Shown here piece after piece: positions 29,171-38,638 of a stretch of DNA of 64,000 nt. Every line of letters begins with the position of its first letter. The stretch's first letter is position 1. The notes beneath the pieces were generated by a model. That model saw only the letters and a list, made by a program, of their open reading frames with translations. It was not told the origin of the DNA and made no database searches. The stretch covers positions 28,886-92,885 of the forward strand of contig NZ_AJZD02000003.1 of the NCBI RefSeq assembly GCF_000272105.2, read 5' to 3'. The position numbers and the translations under genes were made by a program. The stretch is from Vibrio splendidus 12E03. Its GTDB lineage: Bacteria > Pseudomonadota > Gammaproteobacteria > Enterobacterales > Vibrionaceae.

Positions 29171-31621
29171 TTACTCAGCTAGCTGCTTTAACAGTAACTC
29201 TGTAGGGCGAACAATCGCGACGATCGATTCATCGTAGATCTTCGCCGAATCAGACAGTATCGCTTGATAGGCATTCACGTCGGCTTCTCTTACTTTCTCG
29301 CCTGTTTGTGCTTTAGCAATCAAGGTTAACGCCAAGTCTGCGACTTCCGCCGTTTTCTCTGCAACCACCACGGTATCGACCGAAGATACGTTACCAGCGA
29401 AGACAGTCTCTGCGGCAAGTGCAGCTGATTTTGCTTGCTGATAATGCTCTGTAAGTTGCACAATCGCTTGTTGATTACCCGTCACGACTTCATTGACTAA
29501 ATCTTGCATCTCATACACGGCGTAGCTTTCTACTGGCAGCGCATCAACGAAGCGATTTAGACGCTCGTATTGGCTGTATAAAGTGCCCTTAGGTTCAGTA
29601 GAATTCCACTTCTCCCAGTTGCGCGCATAGTACTGTGCTGGTTCTGTGTATTTCGCAAGCACGCGCAGGTCGTGAATACCCTGCCCTTTGGCAATACGTT
29701 TTAACAGCATGTCAGCGTCCGCATGATGACGAAGTCCAACCGACACTTCAGACCATGTATCCATCGCCTTCATACGCTTGTACATGCTGCGTTCGTCCGT
29801 CAATTCCGCATCAGACCAGAAACGTTCTGCAATTGCATAGCTGCGTGGCCATAGGTAGTTTTCAACGGTGTGGCTGTCTTTGTTTTCTAACCACATGGTG
29901 ATCTCGCCGCCTAGGATTAACTCTTTTTCTTTCTCTGTTAATTCTGCAGGGTAACCACCATTTGGTTCAGGAATCACGCTGCCGTCAACATCACTGCTTG
30001 CAATCACTTCACCTGTGGTTGGCCAGCGCACATTACCGACCAGTTGGTAACTACCTTCAGCAAAACCCTTTGGATTCAGGTTTAGGTTAAATTCGGTGTA
30101 CGACATGAAGTTATCGAAGTGGCCAACAAAGGTTTTACCCGGCACATAATCAAGGATGTAAATCTCTTCACGAGACTTGCCGTTGTAATCACTGAACGCA
30201 CGGAAAGTACCGTCTTTCGCTTCAATGATAGTCAGTGTTCCCTTACGTGGGCTGCCTTTAGAACGAGGCTTTTGCCATTGGTAAGTCACGAACTTCTCAC
30301 CACTGTGCAGTTTATCGTCAACCGTGATGCCAGTTGGCATTGGGTCATTACGATAGTGGTAACTGGTAGGCTGAGGTTGGTCTAAGTAGTAACCCGTAGA
30401 AAGAATCCCTGGGTAGCCTTCCTTTGCCGCACGACCGATGCTGTCGTGCCCTTGCCAGCTTTGAATCACGATAGAAGTGGGCAGATCTTTGTGCCAAATC
30501 TCATCCCACCCCGTCATCTTCTTGCCGCGCTCTTCGAGCATCTTCTCAACTTTTACGTTGAGGTAAGACTGCAAGCCGCGCTCGCCATCGATATTGTTTT
30601 CTTCAATGAACTCTTGGTGCTTTTCGCTGTTTTTCCACTGCGCGTAGTTCGGCTCGTCGCCACCAATGTGGAAGTACTCATCTGGGAATAGTTCTGTCAC
30701 TTCATCAAATACGTCACCCAGCATTTCATAGAGCTCAGGGTTCAGTGGATCCATCAGTGGTTCAAACACGCCCCAGCCACGCTCTTGTTCGTAACTTTGA
30801 CCTTCACCACCCGACATCAAGCGTGGGTAAGCGTGCGCCACTGCAGAAGAGTGACCCGGCAGAGAAACTTCAGGAATCACGCGAATACCAAGGTTACGTG
30901 CATACTCAACTAGGTAACGAACTTGGTCTTTGGTGTAGTAATTACCATCAGCGGTTTCAGACCACAGACGCGGCCAAGATTCCGTTTGAATACGGATGCC
31001 TTGGTCGTCCCAGAAGTGCCAATGGAACACGTTCATTTTGGCAGAAGCCATCGCATCTAATTGACGAATCAGCACATCAAATTCAATGAAGTGACGCGAG
31101 GTATCATAAGAGACTCCACGCCAACGAAAGCGGGGCTCATCAACAATGGTTACGGCAGGAATATGGTAGCCAGTCGCTGTCGTTTCAACGAGCTGTAAAA
31201 GGGTTTCGATGCCGTGGATAGCGCCATATGGGCTTGGTGCGCTCAGCGTGATTTGCTCACCCTGAGTGGTAATCTTGTAGGACTCTACAGAGTCGATGTT
31301 CTGTACTTCAGACTTTGGTGCCGAGTCGATATCAATGATCAGGTTCGCTTCGTCTGCGCTATCAACCTGCCAGTTTAAAATCGGCACACCCGTTTGGCGC
31401 TCTAGGCGATCGATAAAGCGTTTTGCGGTGTACTCAACGCGATCAGAGTTAAAGCCTTTGATGTAAACCTTGAAGTTACCGTCTACCTTAACTTGCCCAG
31501 CTTGCAGCTCGACTGTCTGTGGGTACGGCATTAAATTTAGATCGGTATTCGGAGCCATTGCTAACGCCATTGGGGACACTACTGAACCTGAAATCAATAG
31601 AAACAATATAGTTTTTTTCAT
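29171..31621 (-). CDS. Exported GH20 beta-N-acetylhexosaminidase
   Basis: This 816-residue exported enzyme has a signal peptide (1-21, ending MALA), a GH20b N-terminal domain (about 28-160), and a catalytic TIM barrel beginning RFRWRGVSYDTSRHF. The substrate-assisted catalytic pair Asp322-Glu323 lies in HIGGDEPN. GEITMWLE and the C-terminal ~180 helical residues follow. It removes terminal GlcNAc residues from chito-oligosaccharides. It is the last gene of a minus-strand run including KDPG aldolase, KDG kinase and a symporter. A role in releasing the C1-oxidised end sugar from LPMO products would fit the cluster. A 12-bp inverted repeat lies in its leader. Confidence 0.93.
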   Translation of the reverse strand: MKKTILFLLISGSVVSPMALAMAPNTDLNLMPYPQTVELQAGQVKVDGNFKVYIKGFNSDRVEYTAKRFIDRLERQTGVPILNWQVDSADEANLIIDIDSAPKSEVQNIDSVESYKITTQGEQITLSAPSPYGAIHGIETLLQLVETTATGYHIPAVTIVDEPRFRWRGVSYDTSRHFIEFDVLIRQLDAMASAKMNVFHWHFWDDQGIRIQTESWPRLWSETADGNYYTKDQVRYLVEYARNLGIRVIPEVSLPGHSSAVAHAYPRLMSGGEGQSYEQERGWGVFEPLMDPLNPELYEMLGDVFDEVTELFPDEYFHIGGDEPNYAQWKNSEKHQEFIEENNIDGERGLQSYLNVKVEKMLEERGKKMTGWDEIWHKDLPTSIVIQSWQGHDSIGRAAKEGYPGILSTGYYLDQPQPTSYHYRNDPMPTGITVDDKLHSGEKFVTYQWQKPRSKGSPRKGTLTIIEAKDGTFRAFSDYNGKSREEIYILDYVPGKTFVGHFDNFMSYTEFNLNLNPKGFAEGSYQLVGNVRWPTTGEVIASSDVDGSVIPEPNGGYPAELTEKEKELILGGEITMWLENKDSHTVENYLWPRSYAIAERFWSDAELTDERSMYKRMKAMDTWSEVSVGLRHHADADMLLKRIAKGQGIHDLRVLAKYTEPAQYYARNWEKWNSTEPKGTLYSQYERLNRFVDALPVESYAVYEMQDLVNEVVTGNQQAIVQLTEHYQQAKSAALAAETVFAGNVSSVDTVVVAEKTAEVADLALTLIAKAQTGEKVREADVNAYQAILSDSAKIYDESIVAIVRPTELLLKQLAE

Positions 31622-31644
31622 TATTAGTTTTCCTATATAACGGG

Positions 31645-31686
31645 GGTTCTGTTTTGTTTATCGGAGGCAATTCACAAAACAGAACC
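31645..31686 (-). promoter_or_regulatory. Stem-loop in the leader of the hexosaminidase gene
   Basis: GGTTCTGTTTTG (31645-31656) and CAAAACAGAACC (31675-31686) are a perfect 12-bp inverted repeat with an 18-nt loop and no T run, 23 bp upstream of the start codon. It could be an mRNA-stability or processing site. Confidence 0.6.
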
Positions 31687-31761
31687 TTCAGCCACTGCTG
31701 TTGTTTATCGAGAGCTCAAAGCCTATCGCCTGTTAAAACGAATGAGCTCACAAACTTATGA

Positions 31762-32391
31762 CTAGCTAACCAATTCAACGGCTTCACGAACCAACACCGC
31801 GATCTCATCCCACTGTTCGTTCTCGATCATCTTTGGAGACACCATCCAAGTACCACCACAGCAGACCACACGATCAACCGCTAGGTAATCATTGACGTTG
31901 TGTTTGCCGATACCGCCCGTTGGCATTAGCGACACATCAACGTAAGGCGCTAGCAAAGATTTCACCATATTGATCCCACCAGACGCTTCTGCAGGGAAGA
32001 ACTTCAAGAAGTTAAGACCTAGCTCCAACGCTTGCTCTACTTGGCTTGGGTTGTTTACGCCAGGAACGATTGGCATACCGATCTCTTGGCAACGCTTAAC
32101 CGTGTTTGGGTTCAGGCCAGGTGCAACGATAAACTCACTGCCCGCTTCTTTTGCAAGGTCGATCTGCTCTGGTGTCAGTACTGTACCTGCACCGATACAC
32201 ATCTCTGGGTAAGCATCACGCATCGCACGAATCGAATCTGCTGCCGCTTCGGTACGGAACGTCACTTCTGCTACTGGCAGGCCGTTTTCGACTAATACTT
32301 TTGCTAGTGGAATCGCATGTTCCACCTTGTTGATTTGAATAACAGGAATGACTTTGAATTGCTTAAGTGTGTTGATCATTTCTTGAGACAT
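31762..32391 (-). CDS. eda: KDPG/KHG aldolase
   Basis: This 209-residue class I aldolase has Schiff-base Lys130 in LNFLKFFPAEASGG, the Glu-bearing strand VAEVTFRTEAA, the substrate loop GAGTVLTPEQ and the phosphate loop MPTGGIG. It cleaves 2-keto-3-deoxy-6-phosphogluconate to pyruvate and glyceraldehyde 3-phosphate. It lies 20 bp downstream of the KDG kinase, so both act in sequence on 2-keto-3-deoxygluconate produced by this cluster. Length matches Escherichia coli Eda. Confidence 0.95.
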   Translation of the reverse strand: MSQEMINTLKQFKVIPVIQINKVEHAIPLAKVLVENGLPVAEVTFRTEAAADSIRAMRDAYPEMCIGAGTVLTPEQIDLAKEAGSEFIVAPGLNPNTVKRCQEIGMPIVPGVNNPSQVEQALELGLNFLKFFPAEASGGINMVKSLLAPYVDVSLMPTGGIGKHNVNDYLAVDRVVCCGGTWMVSPKMIENEQWDEIAVLVREAVELVS

Positions 32392-32411
32392 AATAAATTC
32401 GCTTTATTTTT

Positions 32412-33359
32412 CTATTTTTTAATTAAGTGATTCATAGCGCTTACCGGGATGATCGCGCCTGAGTATTGAATAACGGTAGAAGCCAGTTGGTGGCCGAGTT
32501 CAGCTGCATCGGTAGTGCTCTCACCTGTAAGGCGCGCAGCCAAATAGCCGGCAGCGAAGGAGTCACCCGCTGCGCAGGTGTCGACCACGTTAGAAACACG
32601 AGTCGCTGATACATAGCTCTCAACAACATCGCCCTGTTCAACTTGAACAATCTTGCATGGCTCACAGCCACGTTTGATGACGATCTCTTGGCAGCCTAAG
32701 CGAAGGCAGCGTTGTTGAACGCTCTCGCCATTGCCCCAAACCAGCAGGTCGTCGTCTTCGGTAATCAGTGCGATGTCTACCAATGGCAGTAACTTGGCGT
32801 ACCAGTACTGAGCTTGCTCGGTGCTCCAAAGCTGCGGGCGATAGTTGTTATCAAAAATCAGCTTGCCGCCTTGATTTGAGAACACGCTAATGGCTTTGAA
32901 TAAGCGCTCACGAGAGGCGTCATCTAAAATCGCGATACTGATACCGCTGATGTAAACCGCATCGACTTGTTTCTCTGTCAGGGCGATTTCAAGCTTATTC
33001 AGGTCGTCAGCTTGAAAGTAAGATTTGACTGCCGCGTCGTTGCGCCAGTAGTGAAAGTGTCGCTCGCCTGTATCGTCGGTTTCGACCATGTAAAGACCAG
33101 GGAGCTTATTCGCAATGCGCTCTACGAAATTGGTTTGAATACCTTCTAACTGCCAGCTATCAATCATATTTTGAGACAGTTCATCGCCACCAAGGCCTGT
33201 CGCGTAATGCACAGACAGATTTTGATGTTGAGTTAAACGAGAAAGGTAAAGTGCGGTATTAAGTGTGTCACCGCCAAACTTTTTGGTTAATGGAGAGCCG
33301 CTGATTTCGACCATGCATTCGCCAAAGAAAGCAATATTGAAATGAGAAGATGCAGGCAT
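32412..33359 (-). CDS. kdgK: 2-keto-3-deoxygluconate kinase (PfkB family)
   Basis: This 315-residue ribokinase-fold sugar kinase has the N-terminal GECMVEISG and GGDTLNTALYLSRL characteristic of KdgK. The C-terminal PfkB signature with the catalytic Asp is VVDTCAAGDSFAAGYLA. It phosphorylates 2-keto-3-deoxygluconate to KDPG for the aldolase encoded next. It is separated from the symporter gene by a terminator-like hairpin, so its expression may be partly uncoupled. Confidence 0.94.
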   Translation of the reverse strand: MPASSHFNIAFFGECMVEISGSPLTKKFGGDTLNTALYLSRLTQHQNLSVHYATGLGGDELSQNMIDSWQLEGIQTNFVERIANKLPGLYMVETDDTGERHFHYWRNDAAVKSYFQADDLNKLEIALTEKQVDAVYISGISIAILDDASRERLFKAISVFSNQGGKLIFDNNYRPQLWSTEQAQYWYAKLLPLVDIALITEDDDLLVWGNGESVQQRCLRLGCQEIVIKRGCEPCKIVQVEQGDVVESYVSATRVSNVVDTCAAGDSFAAGYLAARLTGESTTDAAELGHQLASTVIQYSGAIIPVSAMNHLIKK

Positions 33360-33390
33360 AGCCGATCCTAAAATAGAGAGATATATGGGG

Positions 33391-33417
33391 AAAAGGCCCT
33401 GCCACTAAGCAGGGCCT
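33391..33417 (-). terminator. Terminator/attenuating hairpin between symporter and kdgK
   Basis: AGGCCCTGC (33394-33402) and GCAGGGCCT (33409-33417) form a 9-bp stem. On the minus strand it continues TTT. It lies 31 bp past the symporter stop. Confidence 0.72.
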
Positions 33418-33447
33418 GAATTAAGCAAACCAGTTGTGAGACTAGGT

Positions 33448-34962
33448 TTAGCTTGTTTGATTTGCAGGACGTTGAGGTGCCGCTTCTTCTTCAAGTACGC
33501 CAGTCTCAGACATTTCCATTTCCATCAGAGCACGCTCGTCATCAAGAATCGCTTTTGCCATTTCAGGTGTTACTTGGTTAGCCGGAGTCACTAGGCTCAC
33601 AACCACACCTGCCGTTAGCGCAAACAGACATGATGGAATAACTGGGTTGCCCCAGAAGGCTGTGTAGTCAGCGTTTAGCATTACTACGAATGAAGCTACA
33701 GAAGCACCCGCTAGCGTTGCAAGCGCACCTTGCCAGTTGTAGCGTTTCCAGAATTTACCCAACATACCGCACACAAACATGCCCGACATAACCGTTGAAA
33801 TCATCTTCGTGATGTAGCCAATGATGTCGTTTGACGTCAGTGCGAACAGTAGTGCGAAGCCAATCACCACAACCAAAGCTAGACGAGAGTAGTTCAACAT
33901 TGATTCTTTGTTTGGTACGCGGCCTGTGAACATCACGTACACATCACGCAGTAGGATAGATACACCGGCAATCGCATCTGAGCTTGCGCTCGACATAGTT
34001 GCAGATAGACCAGCGATAAGAACAATCATGCCTACGCCAACTGGAAGAACCGTTGCAGCTACGTATGGGAACGAGTAGTTCGGGTTAGCCAATGATGGGT
34101 CGATTGCGTGCGCAGCCATACCAATGATTGCTGGAATAATTGAGAAGAAAAGGTACAACACACCAGAAGCGACGAATGAGCGACGGATAGTTGAAACATC
34201 TTTACCAGAGTAGATACGCTGACGGAATGAAGGTGTTGCCAGTACGCCCACACCGATAACCACAGCCAGAGAAACAGCAGGCAGAATGCCCAGTTTATCG
34301 ATTGCTAAAAAGCTTGTAGCAGCAGGGTCCATCGCAGCGTAAAGGTTGTCCATGCCACCGATGTGATCGACAGACATTACCGCCATTAGAATGAAGCCAG
34401 CAAAAAGGATGATTGCTTGAATCGTATCAGTCCATACAACCGCTGTGTAACCACCGATAACCACGTAGATAGTGAATGCTGCAGCAATAATGATTTTCGC
34501 AAGGTTAAGGTCGATGTCTGCAATCCACGCTAGGTACATGCCGCCACCTAGAATGTGCGCACCTAACCAACCGATTGACGCGATAAAGATAAGTAGGCCA
34601 ACCACGTTTTTTACGATTCGGTTAGCGCCAACATAGTAAGCCAGCTCTTCACTCATGGTCATGAAGTTCAGTTTACGAACCGGAGCAAACCAAAGTGCAA
34701 GCAATAGGATGCCTACAGCACCGCCAATTCCGTACAGAGCACCCGCCCAGCCATTTGCGTAGCCAAAGCCAACCGCGCCCATACTTGAACCCGTGCCGAC
34801 CATAGTCGCAACTGTTGTACCAAGTACTAAGAATAATGGCAGGCCACGGCCGCCTAATAAGAAATCTTCGCCAGATTTTTGATTACGCGAGACAAACCAG
34901 CCTAACCAAATTAAAAAACATACGTACACGCCGAAGCCTGTAAGAAAAAGTGTGCTGTTCAT
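33448..34962 (-). CDS. Sodium/solute symporter (SSS family)
   Basis: This 504-residue transporter has about 13 TM helices. The core shows GGRGLPLFLVLGTTVATMVGTGSSMGA, IGGYTAVVWTDTIQ and AGLSATMSSASSDAIAGVSILLRDVY, the last being the sodium-site region of the family. The C-terminal tail (~40 residues) is hydrophilic and acidic. Position between ridA and kdgK suggests it imports the sugar acid used by the cluster (N-acetylglucosaminate or glucosaminate, inferred). The ribosome site GAGAGGTGTCAA precedes the ATG. Confidence 0.93.
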   Translation of the reverse strand: MNSTLFLTGFGVYVCFLIWLGWFVSRNQKSGEDFLLGGRGLPLFLVLGTTVATMVGTGSSMGAVGFGYANGWAGALYGIGGAVGILLLALWFAPVRKLNFMTMSEELAYYVGANRIVKNVVGLLIFIASIGWLGAHILGGGMYLAWIADIDLNLAKIIIAAAFTIYVVIGGYTAVVWTDTIQAIILFAGFILMAVMSVDHIGGMDNLYAAMDPAATSFLAIDKLGILPAVSLAVVIGVGVLATPSFRQRIYSGKDVSTIRRSFVASGVLYLFFSIIPAIIGMAAHAIDPSLANPNYSFPYVAATVLPVGVGMIVLIAGLSATMSSASSDAIAGVSILLRDVYVMFTGRVPNKESMLNYSRLALVVVIGFALLFALTSNDIIGYITKMISTVMSGMFVCGMLGKFWKRYNWQGALATLAGASVASFVVMLNADYTAFWGNPVIPSCLFALTAGVVVSLVTPANQVTPEMAKAILDDERALMEMEMSETGVLEEEAAPQRPANQTS

Positions 34963-35092
34963 TTGACACCTCTCAGTGAAATATTGAGTTCATTCTTGAA
35001 CTTTATTTATGATTCATTCATTTTTATATTTCATATAATTACTTTATTGATTTTATCTATTTTAATTAAAGTAATTTTTATAAATGTAGGGT

Positions 35093-35140
35093 GAGAGTAT
35101 TAAAGGATAATAACAGGGATGACTAACCCCTAATACTCTC
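35093..35140 (-). promoter_or_regulatory. Large hairpin upstream of the symporter gene
   Basis: GAGAGTATTA (35093-35102) and TAATACTCTC (35131-35140) are a perfect 10-bp inverted repeat. An inner AGGG/CCCCT pair can extend it. It lies in the 206-bp ridA-symporter gap; a terminator, attenuator or processing signal is possible. Confidence 0.55.
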
Positions 35141-35168
35141 TAAGTAGGTAATTGTGATTAGGTTATTA

Positions 35169-35561
35169 CTAAACGCGATCCGCGCGGTAGCAAGTCACAT
35201 CTACTTCAACCTTCACGTCTACAACTAGGTCGCAAACCATGCAGATACGAGCCGGTGGGTTAGCACCGAAGAACTCTTTGAATACCTTATTAAAAGATTG
35301 GAAGTAACGAGAATCCGTTAGCACAACCTTTACGTGCATTACGTCTTCTAGGCCGTAGCCCGCTTCAGTCATGATATCGACACAGTTTTGGATCGCTAGG
35401 CGAGACTGGTCAACAATGCCACCCTCTACCACTTCACCATCTGTCATCGGTGTCTGGCCAGAAACGTATAGGAAACCACCCGCTTCAGTTGCACGTGCAA
35501 ATGGTAAATGTTGTCCGCCAGTACCTGTACCGCCTTCAACACCGTAACGTTTAATAGTCAT
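35169..35561 (-). CDS. RidA-family (YjgF) enamine/imine deaminase
   Basis: This 130-residue RidA-fold protein has FLYVSGQTP, the AIQNCVDIMTEAG helix, VLTDSRYFQSFNKVFKEFF, the catalytic Arg in NPPARICMV, and a terminal Glu-bearing strand (KVEVDVTCYRA). These proteins hydrolyse reactive 2-imino acids released by PLP-dependent deaminases. A PLP deaminase candidate is encoded across the divergent promoter at 37275, which gives RidA an obvious substrate. It lies between the deacylase and symporter genes on the same strand. Confidence 0.92.
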   Translation of the reverse strand: MTIKRYGVEGGTGTGGQHLPFARATEAGGFLYVSGQTPMTDGEVVEGGIVDQSRLAIQNCVDIMTEAGYGLEDVMHVKVVLTDSRYFQSFNKVFKEFFGANPPARICMVCDLVVDVKVEVDVTCYRADRV

Positions 35562-35664
35562 TTTTTAACTCCACTTCTTTATAGATAATATTGGTTCTGT
35601 TCCAATATATTTAAATTAATTCGTCGTTTTATTATTACTGTATATTTAATAAAATAATTAAATT

Positions 35665-37098
35665 CTAATTACGGTAAATAAAAACGCCTGAACGATTATT
35701 TTTTACTTTTCCTTTTTGGTAAGTTAACTCACCATTTACAAATACACTTTCGATTCCCTCAGCAACTGAAATAGGATTTTCAAATGTTGCTGTGTCTTTA
35801 ATATTCTTTGGGTCAAATAAAACTAAATCGGCAAATGCACCTTGGCGAATTTCGCCTCTACCAGACAAGTTGTAACGCTCTGCCGACATTCCGGTCATTT
35901 TGTGAATCGCTTCTGGCAGCGCGAACAGTTTTTCATCTCGGCAGTAGTGACCAAGTACTTTCGGAAAGGTGCCCCACAGCCTTGGGTGCGGATGTGGGTC
36001 GTTCGGCAAGCCGTCTGAACCAACCATGGTCAACTTGTATTTCAAAACACGCTTTACGTCGTTCTCATCCATACAGTGATAAACTGCACCGGCTGGTTGG
36101 AGCGCTTTTGCGGCGTCCATCAACGGCAATTTCATCTCATCAGCAATCTGCTTCAGTGTTTTGCCTGCATGTTCTGGCTTTGTTTCAGACCAAGTGATGA
36201 AGATATCGAAATCGTCCGTCACCTGTTTCAGATCTAACGTCGAGGAGCTCGCTGAGTATGGGTAGCAGTCGCAAGACACATCTTGGTGCTCTGAAACCTT
36301 GTCCATCAAATCAAGTACTTCAACAGTTCTGCCCCAGTTGCCCGCACCTGCACATTTAAGGTGAGAGATAACAACGGGTACTTTCGCGTATTGCCCGGTC
36401 TCAAACGCCTCTTCCATCGCGCTTAAGATCTCTTCGAATTCGGTACGCATATGCGTGGTATAGATGCCGCCGTGACTAGACAGCACTTTTGCTAACTGCA
36501 TTACTTCATTAGCGTTGGCCTGTTTCGCGCTTGCGTATGCCAAACCAGAGCTCAAACCCAGTGCACCTTGCTCCATCGCTAAATCAAGATTGGTTTGCAT
36601 TGCTGCAATTTCTTCTTCGCTTGCGGTGCGTTGTAGGTCGTCCATCACTTGGTTACGCAGTGTTGTGTGGCCAACTAACGCTGCTACGTTCACCGCTGGT
36701 TGCGCTTGCTCCACTGCTTGTGCATACACGGCAAAGGTTGGGTATTTGAAATCAGCCTGCGCGCCTAAAAGGTTCATAGGGTCTGGTGGATCACCCGCTA
36801 AAACCGTTGGTGAGGCACTGATACCGCAGTTACCAACAATCACGGTTGTCACACCTTGGCTGATCTTTGGTAAGCAATCTGGGTAACGAATGACGTTGGT
36901 ATCGTCGTGTGTGTGTACATCGATGAATCCAGGAGCCAATGCTAAGCCTGCTCCCTCAACCAACTGGCTGCAATCTTCATGATCGATTTTGCCAATTTCG
37001 GCGATTTTTCCATCTCGGATTGCTACATCGGCACAAAACGATTGTTCGCCGGTGCCATCGAACACCTCTACATTTTTAATTATCGTATCGAACAACAT
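35665..37098 (-). CDS. N-acyl-D-amino-acid deacylase family amidohydrolase
   Basis: This 477-residue metal-dependent amidohydrolase has the metal motif DVHTHDDTN, later His in VISHLKCAG, and the Asp of VGSDGLPNDPHPHPRLWGTF, all typical of D-aminoacylases. From memory, the deacetylase of the oxidative chitin pathway belongs to this family and converts N-acetylglucosaminate to glucosaminate. The surrounding genes (deaminase, KDG kinase, KDPG aldolase, GH20) make that activity more likely than general D-amino acid deacylation. It is transcribed divergently from the deaminase gene with a palindrome between them. Confidence 0.9.
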   Translation of the reverse strand: MLFDTIIKNVEVFDGTGEQSFCADVAIRDGKIAEIGKIDHEDCSQLVEGAGLALAPGFIDVHTHDDTNVIRYPDCLPKISQGVTTVIVGNCGISASPTVLAGDPPDPMNLLGAQADFKYPTFAVYAQAVEQAQPAVNVAALVGHTTLRNQVMDDLQRTASEEEIAAMQTNLDLAMEQGALGLSSGLAYASAKQANANEVMQLAKVLSSHGGIYTTHMRTEFEEILSAMEEAFETGQYAKVPVVISHLKCAGAGNWGRTVEVLDLMDKVSEHQDVSCDCYPYSASSSTLDLKQVTDDFDIFITWSETKPEHAGKTLKQIADEMKLPLMDAAKALQPAGAVYHCMDENDVKRVLKYKLTMVGSDGLPNDPHPHPRLWGTFPKVLGHYCRDEKLFALPEAIHKMTGMSAERYNLSGRGEIRQGAFADLVLFDPKNIKDTATFENPISVAEGIESVFVNGELTYQKGKVKNNRSGVFIYRN

Positions 37099-37191
37099 TT
37101 CTCACTCTCTCAATCCACTCTGTTGATGGAGCTATATTAGAAATCCAGCCGATTATTTTCAGTGACAAAACACACATAATATTTTAATTTG

Positions 37192-37210
37192 TGTGATAGT
37201 TTCTATCACA
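37192..37210. promoter_or_regulatory. Perfect palindrome in the divergent deacylase/deaminase promoter
   Basis: TGTGATAG-TTT-CTATCACA: 8-bp arms, 3-bp centre. The half-site TGTGA is CRP-like, but the 9-bp spacing between TGTGA and TCACA is not the 6 bp CRP needs. It is a good candidate operator for the RpiR regulator at 38639. Confidence 0.65.
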
Positions 37211-37274
37211 AAACAAACGCGAGATAGATTTAAACATTAAATAACAAGCACTTAAACCATGTTAGGAATCAGCA

Positions 37275-38549
37275 ATGAAACATAACCCTGCACAAAAAGA
37301 TGTTATAAAGTATCAAAAAGATTGTTTCGTCTTGACTGAAAGAGGCCAAAAAGGGAGAGCAGTATCACAAACTGAGAACGGCGTTTATCGACTGGTCGAT
37401 GAAGAAATTTCGCTTCCGGTAGCAATTATCAAGCAATCAGCATTGGCCAATAATCTGAATTGGATGCAATCATTCGCCGATCATCATCAGGTTAAATTGT
37501 CGCCACACGGCAAAACATCGATGACGCCTGATTTCTTTCGCCAACAGCTAGAAAATGGCGCTTGGGGAATTACCGTTGCAACACCTGCACAAGCAGAAAT
37601 TGCAGCAATGGCAGGCGCAAAAAGAATCATCATGGCTAACCAATTGGTAGGTAAAACCAACATGGCGATCATCGAACAGCTTATTAGTGAGTTCGACGTT
37701 GATTTCTATTGTTGTGTGGATTCATCAGTCAACGTGCAGCAACTCAACCAATATTTCGCCAACAAAAAACAGACGCTAAAAGTGCTGATTGAGTTTGGTG
37801 TTCCGGGTGGTCGTTGTGGTTGTCGTTCTCCTAAAGAAGTTCTAGAGCTGGCGCAAACCATCCAAGATACGCCTGCGCTTTCGCTAGCGGGTATTGAGGT
37901 GTATGAGGGTGTGATTCATGGTGACAATGCCGAGCAAGACATTCGCACCTTCTTAAACCAGGCACTAAGCTCTGTCGAAAGCCTTGCATCAGACAGCTTA
38001 ATTACCGGTCAGCCAATCATCACTGGCGCGGGATCGGCTTGGTATGACGTGGTGGCAGAATGCTTGGCGAACCTCACAGATTACTTAGCGATTATCCGCC
38101 CAGGTTGTTATGCCATTCACGATACTGGGATCTACCTAGATGCCCAAAGTAAGGTATTGCAACGTGCCCAAGTAAACCAAGGTTACGCGTGTGAACTGGG
38201 TGGTGACTTAGAATCGGCACTGGAAGTGTGGGCGTATGTTATCTCTCGTCCGGAGCCAACCAAACTGGTGATCGGTCTAGGTAAGCGTGATGTTGCCTTT
38301 GATGCGGGTTTACCTATTGCCGAGCGCGGCTATCGCAATGGCGAAGCTATCTCTGTGAAAGGGCTAACAGCTACCGCGGTGATGGATCAGCATACCTTTG
38401 TTGAAACGGACGGTTCTGCTGAGATTGAAGTAGGCGATATGATTGCGTTCTCAACCTCACACCCATGTTTAACCTTCGACAAATGGCGCTACATTGCCAT
38501 CAGCGATGACGATCATCAGGTAAGCCACTGGGTAGAAACCTGCTTCTAG
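37275..38549 (+). CDS. PLP-dependent D-amino-acid/glucosaminate deaminase-like enzyme (DSD fold)
   Basis: This 424-residue protein of the D-threonine aldolase/eukaryotic-type D-serine dehydratase fold has PLP Lys80 in SPHGKTSMTP at the start of the alanine-racemase-like barrel and the C-terminal metal site His-x-Cys in STSHPCLTFDKW. The phosphate-binding part is TGAGSAWYD. Members remove water/ammonia from beta-hydroxy D-amino acids. D-glucosaminate is such a compound, and its deamination gives 2-keto-3-deoxygluconate, the substrate of the kinase in this cluster. General D-serine/D-threonine use is the alternative. Confidence 0.88.
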   Translation: MKHNPAQKDVIKYQKDCFVLTERGQKGRAVSQTENGVYRLVDEEISLPVAIIKQSALANNLNWMQSFADHHQVKLSPHGKTSMTPDFFRQQLENGAWGITVATPAQAEIAAMAGAKRIIMANQLVGKTNMAIIEQLISEFDVDFYCCVDSSVNVQQLNQYFANKKQTLKVLIEFGVPGGRCGCRSPKEVLELAQTIQDTPALSLAGIEVYEGVIHGDNAEQDIRTFLNQALSSVESLASDSLITGQPIITGAGSAWYDVVAECLANLTDYLAIIRPGCYAIHDTGIYLDAQSKVLQRAQVNQGYACELGGDLESALEVWAYVISRPEPTKLVIGLGKRDVAFDAGLPIAERGYRNGEAISVKGLTATAVMDQHTFVETDGSAEIEVGDMIAFSTSHPCLTFDKWRYIAISDDDHQVSHWVETCF

Positions 38550-38598
38550 CTTGATTTTTCAATAAGCTAGAATCAGCGAAGCAATCAGATATACTAAA

Positions 38599-38617
38599 GG
38601 GGCTAAGGCTTAGCCCC
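38599..38617 (+). promoter_or_regulatory. Hairpin between deaminase and rpiR-type regulator
   Basis: GGGGCTAAG-G-CTTAGCCCC is a 9-bp perfect inverted repeat just upstream of the regulator start, with no T run. It may cap the deaminase message or limit regulator synthesis. Confidence 0.55.
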
Positions 38618-38638
38618 ATCAACAAAGGATCAGGATTC

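Noticed and set aside
37192..37210. CRP site in the divergent deacylase/deaminase promoter
   Set aside because: TGTGA and TCACA are 9 bp apart instead of 6, so it is not a standard CRP site.
38599..38617. Terminator of the deaminase gene
   Set aside because: The stem is good but there is no T run, so it is listed as a hairpin of unknown role.
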